Shown here piece after piece: positions 1 through 7,365 of a DNA stretch of 64,000 nucleotides. Within the stretch, counting starts at the first letter, position 1. Each line of letters begins with the position of its first letter. A model generated the notes under the pieces. It was not told where the DNA came from. It worked only from the letters and a program-made list of their open reading frames with translations, and made no database searches. Made by a program: the position numbers and the translations under genes. The stretch lies in contig NZ_CP046121.1 of NCBI RefSeq assembly GCF_009707485.1, positions 2,666,001-2,730,000 of the forward strand, written 5' to 3'. This DNA is from Nostocoides sp. HKS02. GTDB taxonomy: Bacteria; Actinomycetota; Actinomycetes; Actinomycetales; Dermatophilaceae.

Positions 1-1
1 G

Positions 2-1456
2 GGCATCGTGCACCGCGACATCAAGCCCGCGAACGTCATGATCAGCAACCACGGCGAGATCAAGGTCATGGACTTCGGTATCGCCCGGGCCGTCGCCGAC
101 GCGAACGCCACGATGACCCAGACCCAGGCCGTCATCGGCACGGCGCAGTACCTCTCGCCGGAGCAGGCGCAGGGTCATGCCGTCGATGCTCGCTCCGACC
201 TGTACTCCACCGGCTGCCTGCTGTTCGAGCTGCTCACGGGCCGCCCGCCGTTCCAGGGTGACTCGCCGGTGGCCATCGCCTACCAGCACGTGGGCGAGCC
301 GGCGCCGCACCCCTCGACGTTCAACCCGGCCATCGACTCGGCCCTCGACGCCGTCGTCCTGCACGCGCTCGCCAAGGACCGCGAGGCCCGCTACCAGGAC
401 GCGACCGCCTTCCGGGCAGACCTGCAGGCGGCCAGGCTCGGCCGACCCATCAGCGACGCCGCCCGGGGCACGGCCCTGGTGGCCGGCGAGACCACCATGG
501 CCATCGGAGGCGTTGCCTCTGCTGCCGGCGCGACGACCCTCCTGCCCGCCGGCCCGTATGCCGCCGGCGGACCAGGCGCGGACGTCGCCGACCACGGCAA
601 CACCGCCAGCCTGCCAGCCATCGGCCACGACCCCGACGACGAGCCACGCAAGCGGCGGGGGCTGGCGTACGTCCTGCTGGTCCTGGCGGTCGTCGGTGCC
701 CTCGTGCTGCTGATCCTCGCGGGCAAGTCGCTGCTCAACCAGCCAGCCGCCAGCGTCCAGAAGGTCGCCGTCCCGTCGGTTGTGGACAGCCCGGTCGAGA
801 CCGCGAGCGCGGCCGTGCGGGCTGCCGGGCTGGTCCCCGAGACGCACAACGTGGCCAGCGCCAAGGACATCGGCACGGTGATCGACCAGAGCCCGAGCGG
901 AGGTGACCTGGTCGCTCGCGGCTCGACCGTCTCGTTGAGCGTGTCGAGCGGGCCCGACACGGTGCCTGTCCCGGACCTGCGGGACGACAGCCCCGACGAG
1001 GCCAAGACGCTGCTCACCAGCCTCGGGCTCAAGCTCGGCACGTCGACCCCCGTCGACGACAGCAGCGTCGACAAGGGCAAGATCGTGTCCACCGACCCCG
1101 CGAGCGGTCAGGCCGTCGCCGTCGGCTCGACGGTGAACCTCAACGTCTCGTCGGGTCAGGTGACCGTCCCCGACGTGGTCGGCAAGCTGCGCAGCGATGC
1201 GGCATCCCAGCTGAGCGATCTCGGCTTCCGGATCAAGACGACGTACGTGACCAGCACCCAGACCGAGGACAGCGTGCTCAAGCAGAGCGCCAAGGCCGGC
1301 GCGAAGCTCAGCTACGGCAGCACGATCACGTTGACCGTCGCCCAGCCTGCTCCGCCGACCCCGACGACCACGACGACGACGACCACGGCCCCGTCGCCGA
1401 CCACGACCGTGACCGTGCCGCCCGTGCCGACGCTGACCACGGGCGCCACCCACTGA
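2..1456 (+). CDS. pknB: Serine/threonine protein kinase with PASTA repeats (PknB-like), 5' end outside window
   Basis: This is the C-terminal part of a membrane Hanks-type Ser/Thr kinase. The frame is open from base 2, so the N-lobe lies upstream of the window. Visible kinase motifs are the catalytic loop HRDIKPANVM at the very start, the DFGIARA metal-binding motif and SPEQ as the APE-like motif. A juxtamembrane Arg/Lys cluster (KRRG) precedes one membrane helix near residues 220-240. Three extracellular PASTA-like repeats follow, then a Thr/Pro-rich tail. PASTA kinases bind muropeptides or lipid II and control growth and division. Classical mycobacterial PknB has four PASTA units, so three is a short version. 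The gene lies convergent to pabA/trpG, as in other actinobacterial origin regions. The family is clear; assignment to PknB rather than a paralogue is inferred from context. Confidence 0.9.
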   Translation, partial: GIVHRDIKPANVMISNHGEIKVMDFGIARAVADANATMTQTQAVIGTAQYLSPEQAQGHAVDARSDLYSTGCLLFELLTGRPPFQGDSPVAIAYQHVGEPAPHPSTFNPAIDSALDAVVLHALAKDREARYQDATAFRADLQAARLGRPISDAARGTALVAGETTMAIGGVASAAGATTLLPAGPYAAGGPGADVADHGNTASLPAIGHDPDDEPRKRRGLAYVLLVLAVVGALVLLILAGKSLLNQPAASVQKVAVPSVVDSPVETASAAVRAAGLVPETHNVASAKDIGTVIDQSPSGGDLVARGSTVSLSVSSGPDTVPVPDLRDDSPDEAKTLLTSLGLKLGTSTPVDDSSVDKGKIVSTDPASGQAVAVGSTVNLNVSSGQVTVPDVVGKLRSDAASQLSDLGFRIKTTYVTSTQTEDSVLKQSAKAGAKLSYGSTITLTVAQPAPPTPTTTTTTTTAPSPTTTVTVPPVPTLTTGATH

Positions 1457-1521
1457 CCGGGTCGGTCAAGCGGGTTGGCCTGAGCGGGTTCGCCTGAGCG
1501 GCTTGGCCTGAGCGGGCCTGC

Positions 1522-2178
1522 TCAGTCGGCGGCGACGGCCCGAGCGACACCCTCGGCGTCGTGGACGAGCGGGCTGAGCCCCGCCGAGCGCTCGACGGCG
1601 TCGGCCTGACCGCAGAGCTCCAGCCAGTTCGCCAAGATCCGGTGACCGCCTTGGGTGAGCACGCTCTCGGGGTGGAACTGCACGCCGTGCAGGGGCAGCT
1701 CGCGGTGCCGAGCAGCCATGATGACGCCGCTGCGGGTGTGCCCGTTGGCCAGCAGCGTGTCGGGCAGGGTCGGCGGCTCGATGGTCAGTGAGTGGTACCG
1801 CGTCGCCGTGAAGGGCGTCGGCAGGCCTCGGAGCACGCCCGAGCCGTCGTGCTCGACGTGGGAGGTCTTGCCGTGCAGGAGCTCCGGGGCCCGCCCCACC
1901 GTGGCCCCGAAGACCACGCCCAGCGCCTGGTGGCCCAGGCAGACGCCCAGCATCGGCTGGGACCGCTCGGCGCAGCCCTCGATCATCGCCATGGAGACCC
2001 CGGCGTCCTCCGGGGTGCCGGGGCCGGGCGACACGAGGACCCCGTCGAACCCGGCGCCGTCGGCTGCCGCGAGCGCGTCGTTGCGCACCACCTCGCACTC
2101 GGCGCCGAGCTGCTGGAGGTAGCCGACGATGGTGAAGACGAAGCTGTCGTAGTTGTCGACGACCAGGATCCGGGTCAT
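1522..2178 (-). CDS. pabA: Glutamine amidotransferase of anthranilate/aminodeoxychorismate synthase
   Basis: A class I glutamine amidotransferase of 218 residues that releases ammonia from glutamine for PabB or TrpE (folate or tryptophan synthesis). The N-terminus MTRILVVDNYDSFVFTIVGY is typical. The oxyanion motif SPGPGTPEDAG, the nucleophile elbow GVCLGHQALG with catalytic Cys, and the C-terminal GVQFHPES with the His-x-Glu pair are all present. The ATG at 2178 is preferred because it overlaps the upstream stop as ATGA and has a GGGGGG ribosome site six bases before it; an ATG six bases further upstream would sit directly on that site. The 5' neighbours are a small membrane protein and a sortase, and the string of start-stop overlaps indicates one transcript. 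Whether it serves PabB, TrpE or both cannot be decided here. Confidence 0.92.
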   Translation of the reverse strand: MTRILVVDNYDSFVFTIVGYLQQLGAECEVVRNDALAAADGAGFDGVLVSPGPGTPEDAGVSMAMIEGCAERSQPMLGVCLGHQALGVVFGATVGRAPELLHGKTSHVEHDGSGVLRGLPTPFTATRYHSLTIEPPTLPDTLLANGHTRSGVIMAARHRELPLHGVQFHPESVLTQGGHRILANWLELCGQADAVERSAGLSPLVHDAEGVARAVAAD

Positions 2179-2396
2179 CGCCATCCCCCCGGGTATGCCG
2201 CGTGGGCGCCTGTCGCGCTGGTTGCGCTCCCCGTGCTCGGGTCGACGGTGTTGTCGTTGAACGGCATGAACGGCGCGATCCGCGGGAACAGCCAAAGGAA
2301 GCAGAAGGCGACCACGGCCAGCGCGAGGACGAGCGCGAGCAGCACCTTGACCGGCCACGGTCCGGGCAGGGCACGCCAGAGCGCGGCGTAGATCAC
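2175..2396 (-). CDS. Small single-pass membrane protein between sortase and pabA
   Basis: A 73-residue protein starting with GTG at 2396. The GTG overlaps the sortase stop (GTGA), and its own stop overlaps the pabA start (ATGA), so translation of all three is probably coupled. A GGGAG ribosome site precedes the start. One hydrophobic helix near residues 14-34 (VKVLLALVLALAVVAFCFLW) is followed by an aromatic stretch and a Ser/Thr/Ala-rich tail. Small membrane proteins occur at this position next to class E sortases in other actinobacteria, so a role at the envelope is likely. No enzymatic motif is visible and the function is unknown. Confidence 0.7.
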   Translation of the reverse strand: MIYAALWRALPGPWPVKVLLALVLALAVVAFCFLWLFPRIAPFMPFNDNTVDPSTGSATSATGAHAAYPGGWR

Positions 2397-3073
2397 GGTG
2401 CTCCCTTCGGGGGCGTGAGCGTGCCGGGCGGAAGCCCCTCGGCATGCGGGTAGACATGGACGAGCTGGGCGAAGACGACGTACCGCTGGGCCGCGGAGTA
2501 CTTCGGGTGGCAGGCGGTCATGGTGAGCCAGGCAGCGGTGGGCTTGACCCCCGGCTGCTCGGGGACGGGCGCGATGACGTCGACCGCGGTGGGCGCGACG
2601 ATGACGTGCCGCTTCACGGCATACACGCTGTAGGTGGCGTGGGTCTCGACGATGATGAGGTCGCCGGGGACGAGGGTGTCGATGTCGTGGAAGGGCCGGC
2701 CATAGGTCGTGCGGTGGCCGGCGACGGCGAAGTTGCCCACGGCCCCCGGCGCCGCCGTGCCGACGTAGTGGCCGACCCCCTCCTCGAGGATGTCGTGGTC
2801 GGTGCCCTCGAGCACCGGACGGGCGTACTGCGCGCCGAACCGGGGAATGCGCACGATGGCGAACGCCTTGCCGAACGCCACCGGCTCGGGCGTGATGCCC
2901 GTCGCCCCCGGGGTGGAGAACTCGCGGGTCAGCTCGTGGACAGTGCCCGCCTGGACGCGGTTGGCGGTGACGTCGGTCCACCACAGCTGCCAGCCGACGA
3001 ACAGCAGCAGCAGCACCCCGGCTGTCACGAACAGGTCGCCGAGCAGGCCGAGCGCGCCCCGCAGCGCCCTCAC
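2393..3073 (-). CDS. Class E sortase
   Basis: A membrane-anchored cysteine transpeptidase of 226 residues that attaches surface proteins to the cell wall. An N-terminal helix (residues about 8-30) serves as signal anchor. The catalytic triad is visible as His in AGHRTTYG, Cys in LTMTACHPKY and Arg in SAAQRYVVFA. Genome position beside pabA/trpG is where class E sortases sit in streptomycetes and relatives; these enzymes prefer LAxTG-type signals. The GTG start at 3073 is chosen because an upstream GTG in a repeated sequence (gtgagggcgct twice in tandem) is followed at once by a stop. It lies 18 bases after the DUF881 gene, so the two probably share a transcript. No sortase substrate is obvious nearby. 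Confidence 0.92.
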   Translation of the reverse strand: MRALRGALGLLGDLFVTAGVLLLLFVGWQLWWTDVTANRVQAGTVHELTREFSTPGATGITPEPVAFGKAFAIVRIPRFGAQYARPVLEGTDHDILEEGVGHYVGTAAPGAVGNFAVAGHRTTYGRPFHDIDTLVPGDLIIVETHATYSVYAVKRHVIVAPTAVDVIAPVPEQPGVKPTAAWLTMTACHPKYSAAQRYVVFAQLVHVYPHAEGLPPGTLTPPKGAP

Positions 3074-3091
3074 AGCGCCCTCACCATGACG

Positions 3092-3844
3092 TCACCGAGC
3101 CGCCTTGGCGAAGGCGAGGTTGAGCGAGCCGGCGAACTCGGGGAACGCCTGCTGCGACTGGGTCTGCACCTCATAGCCCAGCCCGACGGCGTCAACCCAC
3201 TGTCGGTAGATCGCGACGTTCGGGCTCGCGTCCAGAGCAGCCTGCAGCGCGGACGGGTCACCCATCGCGGTGATGACGTAGGGCGGGGAGTAGACGCGCC
3301 CCTGGAGGATGAGGGTGTTGCCGACACACCGCACCGCACTGGTCGAGATGACCCGCTGGTCCATGAGCATCATCGCCTCGGCGCCCCCCTTCCACAGTGC
3401 GTTGACGACCGCCTGCACGTCCTGCTGGTGAACCACGTAGTCGTCGACGCTGAAGTCGCGCGGCAGCACGCTCGGGACGTTCTTGGCGTCGGTCAGAGTA
3501 ACCCGGATGGTCGGACCATGCACTGCTTCGGTGCCGGCGGCCAAGGCGAGGGCGTTGGCGCGCTGGGTCAGCTGGGTGACGCGCAGGTCACCGGGCGCCT
3601 GCTGCGCGGACAACCGGTCGACGTCAGCGCGCAGCTGGCGGACGTGCTCGGCGGCCGTCGCGTTGGCGTGGGTCTGCTGCCGGATCAGCCCGGGCAGGTC
3701 GGTGCTCGAGGACCGCAGGTCGGTGCCGTGGGCGGTGGCTGCACTCACCGCGAACAGCAGCCCGGCGCTGAGGGCGACGACGGGGACGAGGGCCGACCAG
3801 AGCGTGGGTCGACGCGTCAGCCACGTCAGCCGCTGGTCTGCCAT
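3092..3844 (-). CDS. DUF881 family membrane protein
   Basis: A 250-residue protein matching the DUF881 family, the counterpart of the conserved membrane protein located near crgA in mycobacteria. It has an N-terminal hydrophobic segment (residues about 18-38), a coiled-coil-prone stretch (EHVRQLRADVDRLSAQQ) and a C-terminal domain with the family hallmarks DDYVVHQQDVQAVVNALW and a GAEAMMLMDQRV strand. Members are thought to act at the divisome or cell envelope, but no biochemical role is established. It is divergently transcribed from crgA and reads into the sortase-pabA cluster. Confidence 0.85.
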   Translation of the reverse strand: MADQRLTWLTRRPTLWSALVPVVALSAGLLFAVSAATAHGTDLRSSSTDLPGLIRQQTHANATAAEHVRQLRADVDRLSAQQAPGDLRVTQLTQRANALALAAGTEAVHGPTIRVTLTDAKNVPSVLPRDFSVDDYVVHQQDVQAVVNALWKGGAEAMMLMDQRVISTSAVRCVGNTLILQGRVYSPPYVITAMGDPSALQAALDASPNVAIYRQWVDAVGLGYEVQTQSQQAFPEFAGSLNLAFAKAAR

Positions 3845-3908
3845 GCCACTACGCTATGCCACACGTCCCCGGCGGGTTGAAGCCGTCCGACCGCAAGGAG
3901 TGTCTCCC

Positions 3909-4157
3909 GTGCCAGAGTCCAAGGGTCGCGCCAAGCGCGCGTACACCGCGCCCGCAAAGCCGGCGAAGCCCAAGGTCGGCAACCCTCCGTGGTTCGTGCC
4001 GGTGATGCTCACGCTCATGGTGCTGGGCCTGCTCTGGGTGGTCGTCTTCTACATCACCAGCCAACGCTTCCCGGTGGAGTCCCTCGGTCGCTGGAACCTC
4101 GGCATCGGCTTCGGTCTCATGCTGTCCGGTTTCGCCATGACCACCCGCTGGCGCTGA
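3909..4157 (+). CDS. crgA: Cell division protein CrgA
   Basis: An 82-residue membrane protein with a Lys/Ala/Pro-rich cytoplasmic N-terminus (KAKRAYTAPAKPAKPKVGNP-like) and two membrane helices (about residues 31-52 and 63-79). CrgA is an actinobacterial divisome protein that interacts with FtsZ, FtsI and FtsQ and coordinates septal peptidoglycan synthesis. The GTG start at 3909 is supported by AAGGAG at 3894-3899; longer upstream extensions of the frame do not resemble CrgA. Length and position beside DUF881, cyclophilin and rhomboid genes agree with the family. Confidence 0.93.
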   Translation: MPESKGRAKRAYTAPAKPAKPKVGNPPWFVPVMLTLMVLGLLWVVVFYITSQRFPVESLGRWNLGIGFGLMLSGFAMTTRWR

Positions 4158-4161
4158 CGAG

Positions 4162-4192
4162 TTATCCACAGACTTGTCCCCAGCTGGGGACA
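4162..4192. other. Perfect DnaA box (4162-4170) plus 18-bp palindrome (4175-4192) downstream of crgA
   Basis: TTATCCACA, the consensus DnaA box, lies five bases after the crgA stop and about 24 kb from oriC. Four bases later comes the perfect palindrome TGTCCCCAGCTGGGGACA. As RNA the palindrome would make a seven-pair stem with a four-base loop and could assist termination; as DNA its halves resemble degenerate DnaA boxes (TTGTCCCCA versus TTATCCACA). Function is not known. Confidence 0.55.
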
Positions 4193-4211
4193 GAATGACA
4201 GCCGTGTAATA

Positions 4212-4246
4212 CGTCAGACGGGTGAGGGGCTCTCACCCCTCTGACG
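4212..4246. terminator. Bidirectional hairpin between convergent crgA and rhomboid genes
   Basis: The arms CGTCAGA-C-GGGTGAG (4212-4226) and CTCACCC-C-TCTGACG (4232-4246) pair with one C:C mismatch around a five-base loop. The element sits between two converging genes, so it can stop transcription from both sides. There is no clear U tract. Just beyond it (about 4255-4300) a 15-bp sequence related to GCCAGCCCAGCACCG is repeated three times and runs into the 3' end of the rhomboid gene. Confidence 0.6.
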
Positions 4247-4288
4247 GAGGGGCTCCGGCCAGCCCAGCACCGGCCAGCCCAGCACCGG

Positions 4289-5173
4289 TCAGCCCAGCGC
4301 CGGGGTCGTGGCGTACTTGACCACGGTGAGCGCCACGAGCAGCACGACCACGAGCGCCATACCCGGCCACTGCCACCGGCGCCGTGCGGGCGTGCTCGTC
4401 CACGAGATCACCGCCGCCAGGGCGGCACCGGTGAGCAGGCCACCGAGGTGGGCCTGCCAGGCGACGTTCGGCACGACGAAGCCGATGACGGCGTTGATCC
4501 CGATCGTCGCGTACATCCCGGCCGACGAGCGGCCGAGGTGGCGGTTGAGCACGAGCAGCGCGCCGAACAATCCGAATACCGCACCCGAAGCACCGACCGC
4601 GGGCGTGATCCACAGGCTGTGGGTATCGAACTCGTTCTGCGGCGGGGACGCCATCAGCGTGTAGACCACCGACCCGCCCACCGCACTGATGAGGTACACC
4701 GCGGCATACCGCGCACCACCGAGCAGCCGCTCGACGTACTGCGCGCCCACGAACCACAGCGCCAGCATGTTGAACAGGATGTGCGTCACCCCACCGTGCG
4801 CGAACGCCGCGGTGAGGAAGCGCCAGGGCTGGCTCTCACCGAGGAAGGGGACGAACGCGATCTCGTCGGTGAGGCTCGGCTGCACCTGCTGGAGGACGAA
4901 CACCGCGACGCAGATCGCGACGATGGCGGTGGACACCACCGGGGTGTCGGTCACGGTGCCCCCGAACACCGTGCGCGCGGACGGCAGGGTGCGGGCCTGC
5001 TCCCGGACGCAGTCGACGCACTGCACGCCCACCGCGGCCGGCCGCTGACACTCAGGACAGACGGGCCGGCCGCAGCGCTGGCAGCGGACGTACGACACCC
5101 GGTCGGGGTGCCGCGGGCAGACCGGTGGCGCCGCTGGCGCCTCCTGGGGGGCGTATGCCGGGGGCTCGCTCAT
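4289..5173 (-). CDS. Rhomboid family intramembrane serine protease with N-terminal zinc-ribbon-like domain
   Basis: A 294-residue rhomboid protease that cleaves within membrane helices. The N-terminal 60 residues hold a Cys/His cluster (CPRHP, CQRCGRPVCPECQ, CVDC) resembling a B-box or zinc ribbon, as in many actinobacterial rhomboids. At least six helices follow. The catalytic Ser lies in GASGAVFG and the catalytic His in WQAHLGG, and the conserved HILFNM motif in helix 2 is present. The ATG at 5173 (MSEPPAYAP) is chosen because it precedes the Cys cluster directly; the frame continues upstream with low-complexity residues. It lies 52 bp downstream of the cyclophilin gene on the same strand. 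Substrates are unknown. Confidence 0.93.
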   Translation of the reverse strand: MSEPPAYAPQEAPAAPPVCPRHPDRVSYVRCQRCGRPVCPECQRPAAVGVQCVDCVREQARTLPSARTVFGGTVTDTPVVSTAIVAICVAVFVLQQVQPSLTDEIAFVPFLGESQPWRFLTAAFAHGGVTHILFNMLALWFVGAQYVERLLGGARYAAVYLISAVGGSVVYTLMASPPQNEFDTHSLWITPAVGASGAVFGLFGALLVLNRHLGRSSAGMYATIGINAVIGFVVPNVAWQAHLGGLLTGAALAAVISWTSTPARRRWQWPGMALVVVLLVALTVVKYATTPALG

Positions 5174-5225
5174 GCGTCGGTCGGCGTCAGTCGGTGCGCG
5201 GTCGCTGGGGTCGTCGGTCGGCTGG

Positions 5226-5744
5226 TCAGTCGTGGACGACGACGGACTCGATGACGACGTCCTCGACCGGCTTGTCGTTGGCCCCGGTGCGGACGGCGGC
5301 GATGGCGTCGACGACCTCGCGGCTCGGGCCGTCGGCCACCTCACCGAAGATCGTGTGCTTGCCCTGGAGCCAGCTCGTGTCGCCCACCGTGATGAAGAAC
5401 TGGGACCCGTTGGTGCCCTTGCCCATGCGCTTGCCGGCGTTGGCCATGGCGAGCATGTAGGGCTTGGTGAAGTTCTTGTCGGGGCTGATCTCGTCGTCGA
5501 AGGTGTAGCCGGGACCGCCGATGCCCTGCCCCAGCGGGCACCCGCCCTGGATCATGAAGCCGGGGATGATGCGGTGGAAGGTCAGGCCGTCGAAGAACGG
5601 CGTGGGGTTCGAGCGACCGGCGTCGTCGCGGTACTCCTGCTCACCCGTGGCCAGTCCGACGAAGTTCTTGACGGTCTTCGGGGCGTGGTCGGGGAACAGC
5701 GTGATGTTGATGTCGCCGTGGTTGGTCTTGAGGGTGACGTCCAT
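5226..5744 (-). CDS. ppiA: Peptidyl-prolyl cis-trans isomerase, cyclophilin type
   Basis: A 172-residue cytoplasmic cyclophilin that accelerates proline isomerisation during folding. The active-site core is visible: FDGLTFHRIIPGFMIQGG with the catalytic Arg, NGSQFFIT, and the WLQGKHTIFGEV loop. No signal peptide is present. The ATG at 5744 has GGAAGG nine bases upstream; the in-frame ATG at 5753 touches that ribosome site and is less likely. Position near crgA and the rhomboid gene matches the conserved actinobacterial origin region. Confidence 0.95.
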   Translation of the reverse strand: MDVTLKTNHGDINITLFPDHAPKTVKNFVGLATGEQEYRDDAGRSNPTPFFDGLTFHRIIPGFMIQGGCPLGQGIGGPGYTFDDEISPDKNFTKPYMLAMANAGKRMGKGTNGSQFFITVGDTSWLQGKHTIFGEVADGPSREVVDAIAAVRTGANDKPVEDVVIESVVVHD

Positions 5745-5799
5745 GCCGCTCATCCTTCCACGAGCCGTGGACTCGCCGCGCCCGCGCCATGGCAACGAG

Positions 5800-5832
5800 G
5801 CAGCGACGAGCCAGCGACGAGGCAGCGACGAG
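5800..5832. repeat. Three tandem 11-bp units (SCAGCGACGAG)
   Basis: GCAGCGACGAG, CCAGCGACGAG and GCAGCGACGAG follow each other in the divergent intergenic region between ppiA (minus) and the helical-repeat gene at 5921 (plus). A fourth partial copy may precede them. The function is unknown; it could be a protein-binding array or replication slippage. Confidence 0.6.
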
Positions 5833-5920
5833 CCCCAGAACACACCCCACGGGCTTGCCCACCAGCGGAAACAAGGCAGGATGGGTCACGAGACAGAGTC
5901 CGCCAAGAGCCACAGGAGGC

Positions 5921-6799
5921 ATGGTGTTCCGCACCAAGAGCACGACTGAGCAGGCCGCCGACGCCCTGAGCACCAGCGCGCGCAGCGCTGCCGATCACGC
6001 CGCATCCCTCAAGGACCGCGTCGGCCCAGCCGCCGAGGTGGCCCGTGATCGCGCCACCACGGCTGCCAGCACCGCGATGGACTGGAGCAAGCCCCACGTG
6101 GAGGCCGCGCGCGAGTGGGCCAAGCCGCACGTCGAACACGGCATCGAGGTCGCTGCGCCCAAGCTGCAGGAGGCCGTCGAAGGGCTGGCCCCCAAGGTCG
6201 ACACGGCGCGCGACACGATCGTCGACACCCTGTTGCCGAAGGTCGCCGAGGCGCTCGCCGCCGTCGCAGCGGCGTCGGCCGCCGCGAAGGCCTCTGCGGC
6301 CGACACGGCCGATCGTGCCCCCGACGCTATCGCTGTGCTCAAGGGAGAGCGGGTCGCCAAGCGCCGCAAGGGCAAGTTCTTCCTGTTCCTCGGCCTGGCT
6401 GCGGCGGCTGCCGCCGCCATTGCGGTGTTCCGCAAGTCCACGCCCCGCGAGGACCCCTGGGCCACCCCGCTCGAGGACCCCTACACCGCGCCGACCACGG
6501 GTCGTGACTCCTCGGTGGCGAGCATCGCCGAGGCGGCCAAGGACAAGGCGAGCACCGCCGCCGGCGCGGTCAAGGACAAGGCCGCCAGCGCGACGACGAC
6601 CGTGAAGGATGCGGCCAAGGACGCCAAGGACGCGACCTCCTCCCAGGGACGGCACGCTGCCGACAAGGCGGCTGACGCCACCAAGGACGCGACCGACACG
6701 GCGGCTGAGGCGACCAAGGACGCGACCGACAAGGCTGCTGACGCCACCAAGGACGCCGCTGACTCGGCAGCCGACCAGACCAAGGACGCGCTGGACTGA
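5921..6799 (+). CDS. Ala/Lys-rich helical repeat protein with one membrane segment
   Basis: A 292-residue protein of unknown function. Residues 1-140 are amphipathic Ala-rich helix, including the near repeat W(S/A)KPHVE. A basic RRKGKFFLF stretch leads into a membrane helix (FFLFLGLAAAAAAAIAVF, about residues 150-168). The C-terminal 110 residues are 11-residue-type repeats of the form A(T/A)KDATDxAA, resembling apolipoprotein, LEA or YtxH-like stress proteins. AGGAGG at 5914-5919 is only one base from the ATG at 5921, so the GTG at 5924 may be the true start. It is divergent from ppiA. A role in envelope protection or membrane curvature is only a guess. Confidence 0.75.
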   Translation: MVFRTKSTTEQAADALSTSARSAADHAASLKDRVGPAAEVARDRATTAASTAMDWSKPHVEAAREWAKPHVEHGIEVAAPKLQEAVEGLAPKVDTARDTIVDTLLPKVAEALAAVAAASAAAKASAADTADRAPDAIAVLKGERVAKRRKGKFFLFLGLAAAAAAAIAVFRKSTPREDPWATPLEDPYTAPTTGRDSSVASIAEAAKDKASTAAGAVKDKAASATTTVKDAAKDAKDATSSQGRHAADKAADATKDATDTAAEATKDATDKAADATKDAADSAADQTKDALD

Positions 6800-6835
6800 C
6801 CTCGCAGGCCCCGCCCGCGGGTAGCGTGGTCAGGC

Positions 6836-7363
6836 ATGTGGAACGTGGCCGCCGGACCGTTCCTCGCTGCGGCGGGGCTGCTCGTGGTGGCCGGACTCCC
6901 CAAGGTCGCTGACCCGTTGCCCCTCGTGCGGGCCCTGCGTGCTGCGGGTCTGCCAGCAGGCCGCCCGCTCGTGCGCCTGTTTGCCGTCGCCGAGATCGCC
7001 ATCGGTGTCGGGGCGCTGGTCGCTCCCGGGCGGGCCAGTGCCCTCGCGGTCGCGGCGGCATACCTGCTCTTCACCGGCTTCGTGGCGCACGTGCTGCGGC
7101 GCGGCGGCGTGCTGGGTTCCTGCGGCTGCTTCGGCAAGCCCGACACCCCCGCGACCTACACCCATCTGGTCCTGACCGCGGCAGCCGCGCTGGCCGCCCT
7201 CGCCACGGCAGTCGACCCGCCCGCGGGGCCCTGGGCGGGCGTGGACGGCGCGGCCGTGACCACGGCTGGGCTGGCCGTCCTCATCGCGTTCCTCGCCTGG
7301 CAGGTGATGGCGGTACTGCCCACCACCACACCGGCCGCCGTCCGCACGACCACGAAGGGCTGA
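6836..7363 (+). CDS. MauE/DoxX-like membrane protein
   Basis: A 175-residue protein with four predicted helices and the pattern of the MauE/DoxX family. The loop motif GVLGSCGCFGKPD carries a CxC pair typical of MauE-like proteins. In methylotrophs MauE works with MauD in forming disulfides of the periplasmic methylamine dehydrogenase small subunit. Here it is followed two bases later by a MauD-like thioredoxin-fold gene and further on by a Cys-rich MauA-like protein, which supports a role in extracytoplasmic disulfide formation. Methylamine oxidation itself is unlikely because no large-subunit, MauG or amicyanin gene is present in the window. Confidence 0.8.
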   Translation: MWNVAAGPFLAAAGLLVVAGLPKVADPLPLVRALRAAGLPAGRPLVRLFAVAEIAIGVGALVAPGRASALAVAAAYLLFTGFVAHVLRRGGVLGSCGCFGKPDTPATYTHLVLTAAAALAALATAVDPPAGPWAGVDGAAVTTAGLAVLIAFLAWQVMAVLPTTTPAAVRTTTKG

Positions 7364-7365
7364 CC

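Noticed and set aside
2444..3880. 478-residue plus-strand frame across the sortase and DUF881 genes
   Set aside because: It is antisense to two recognisable genes and shows no domain or start signal.
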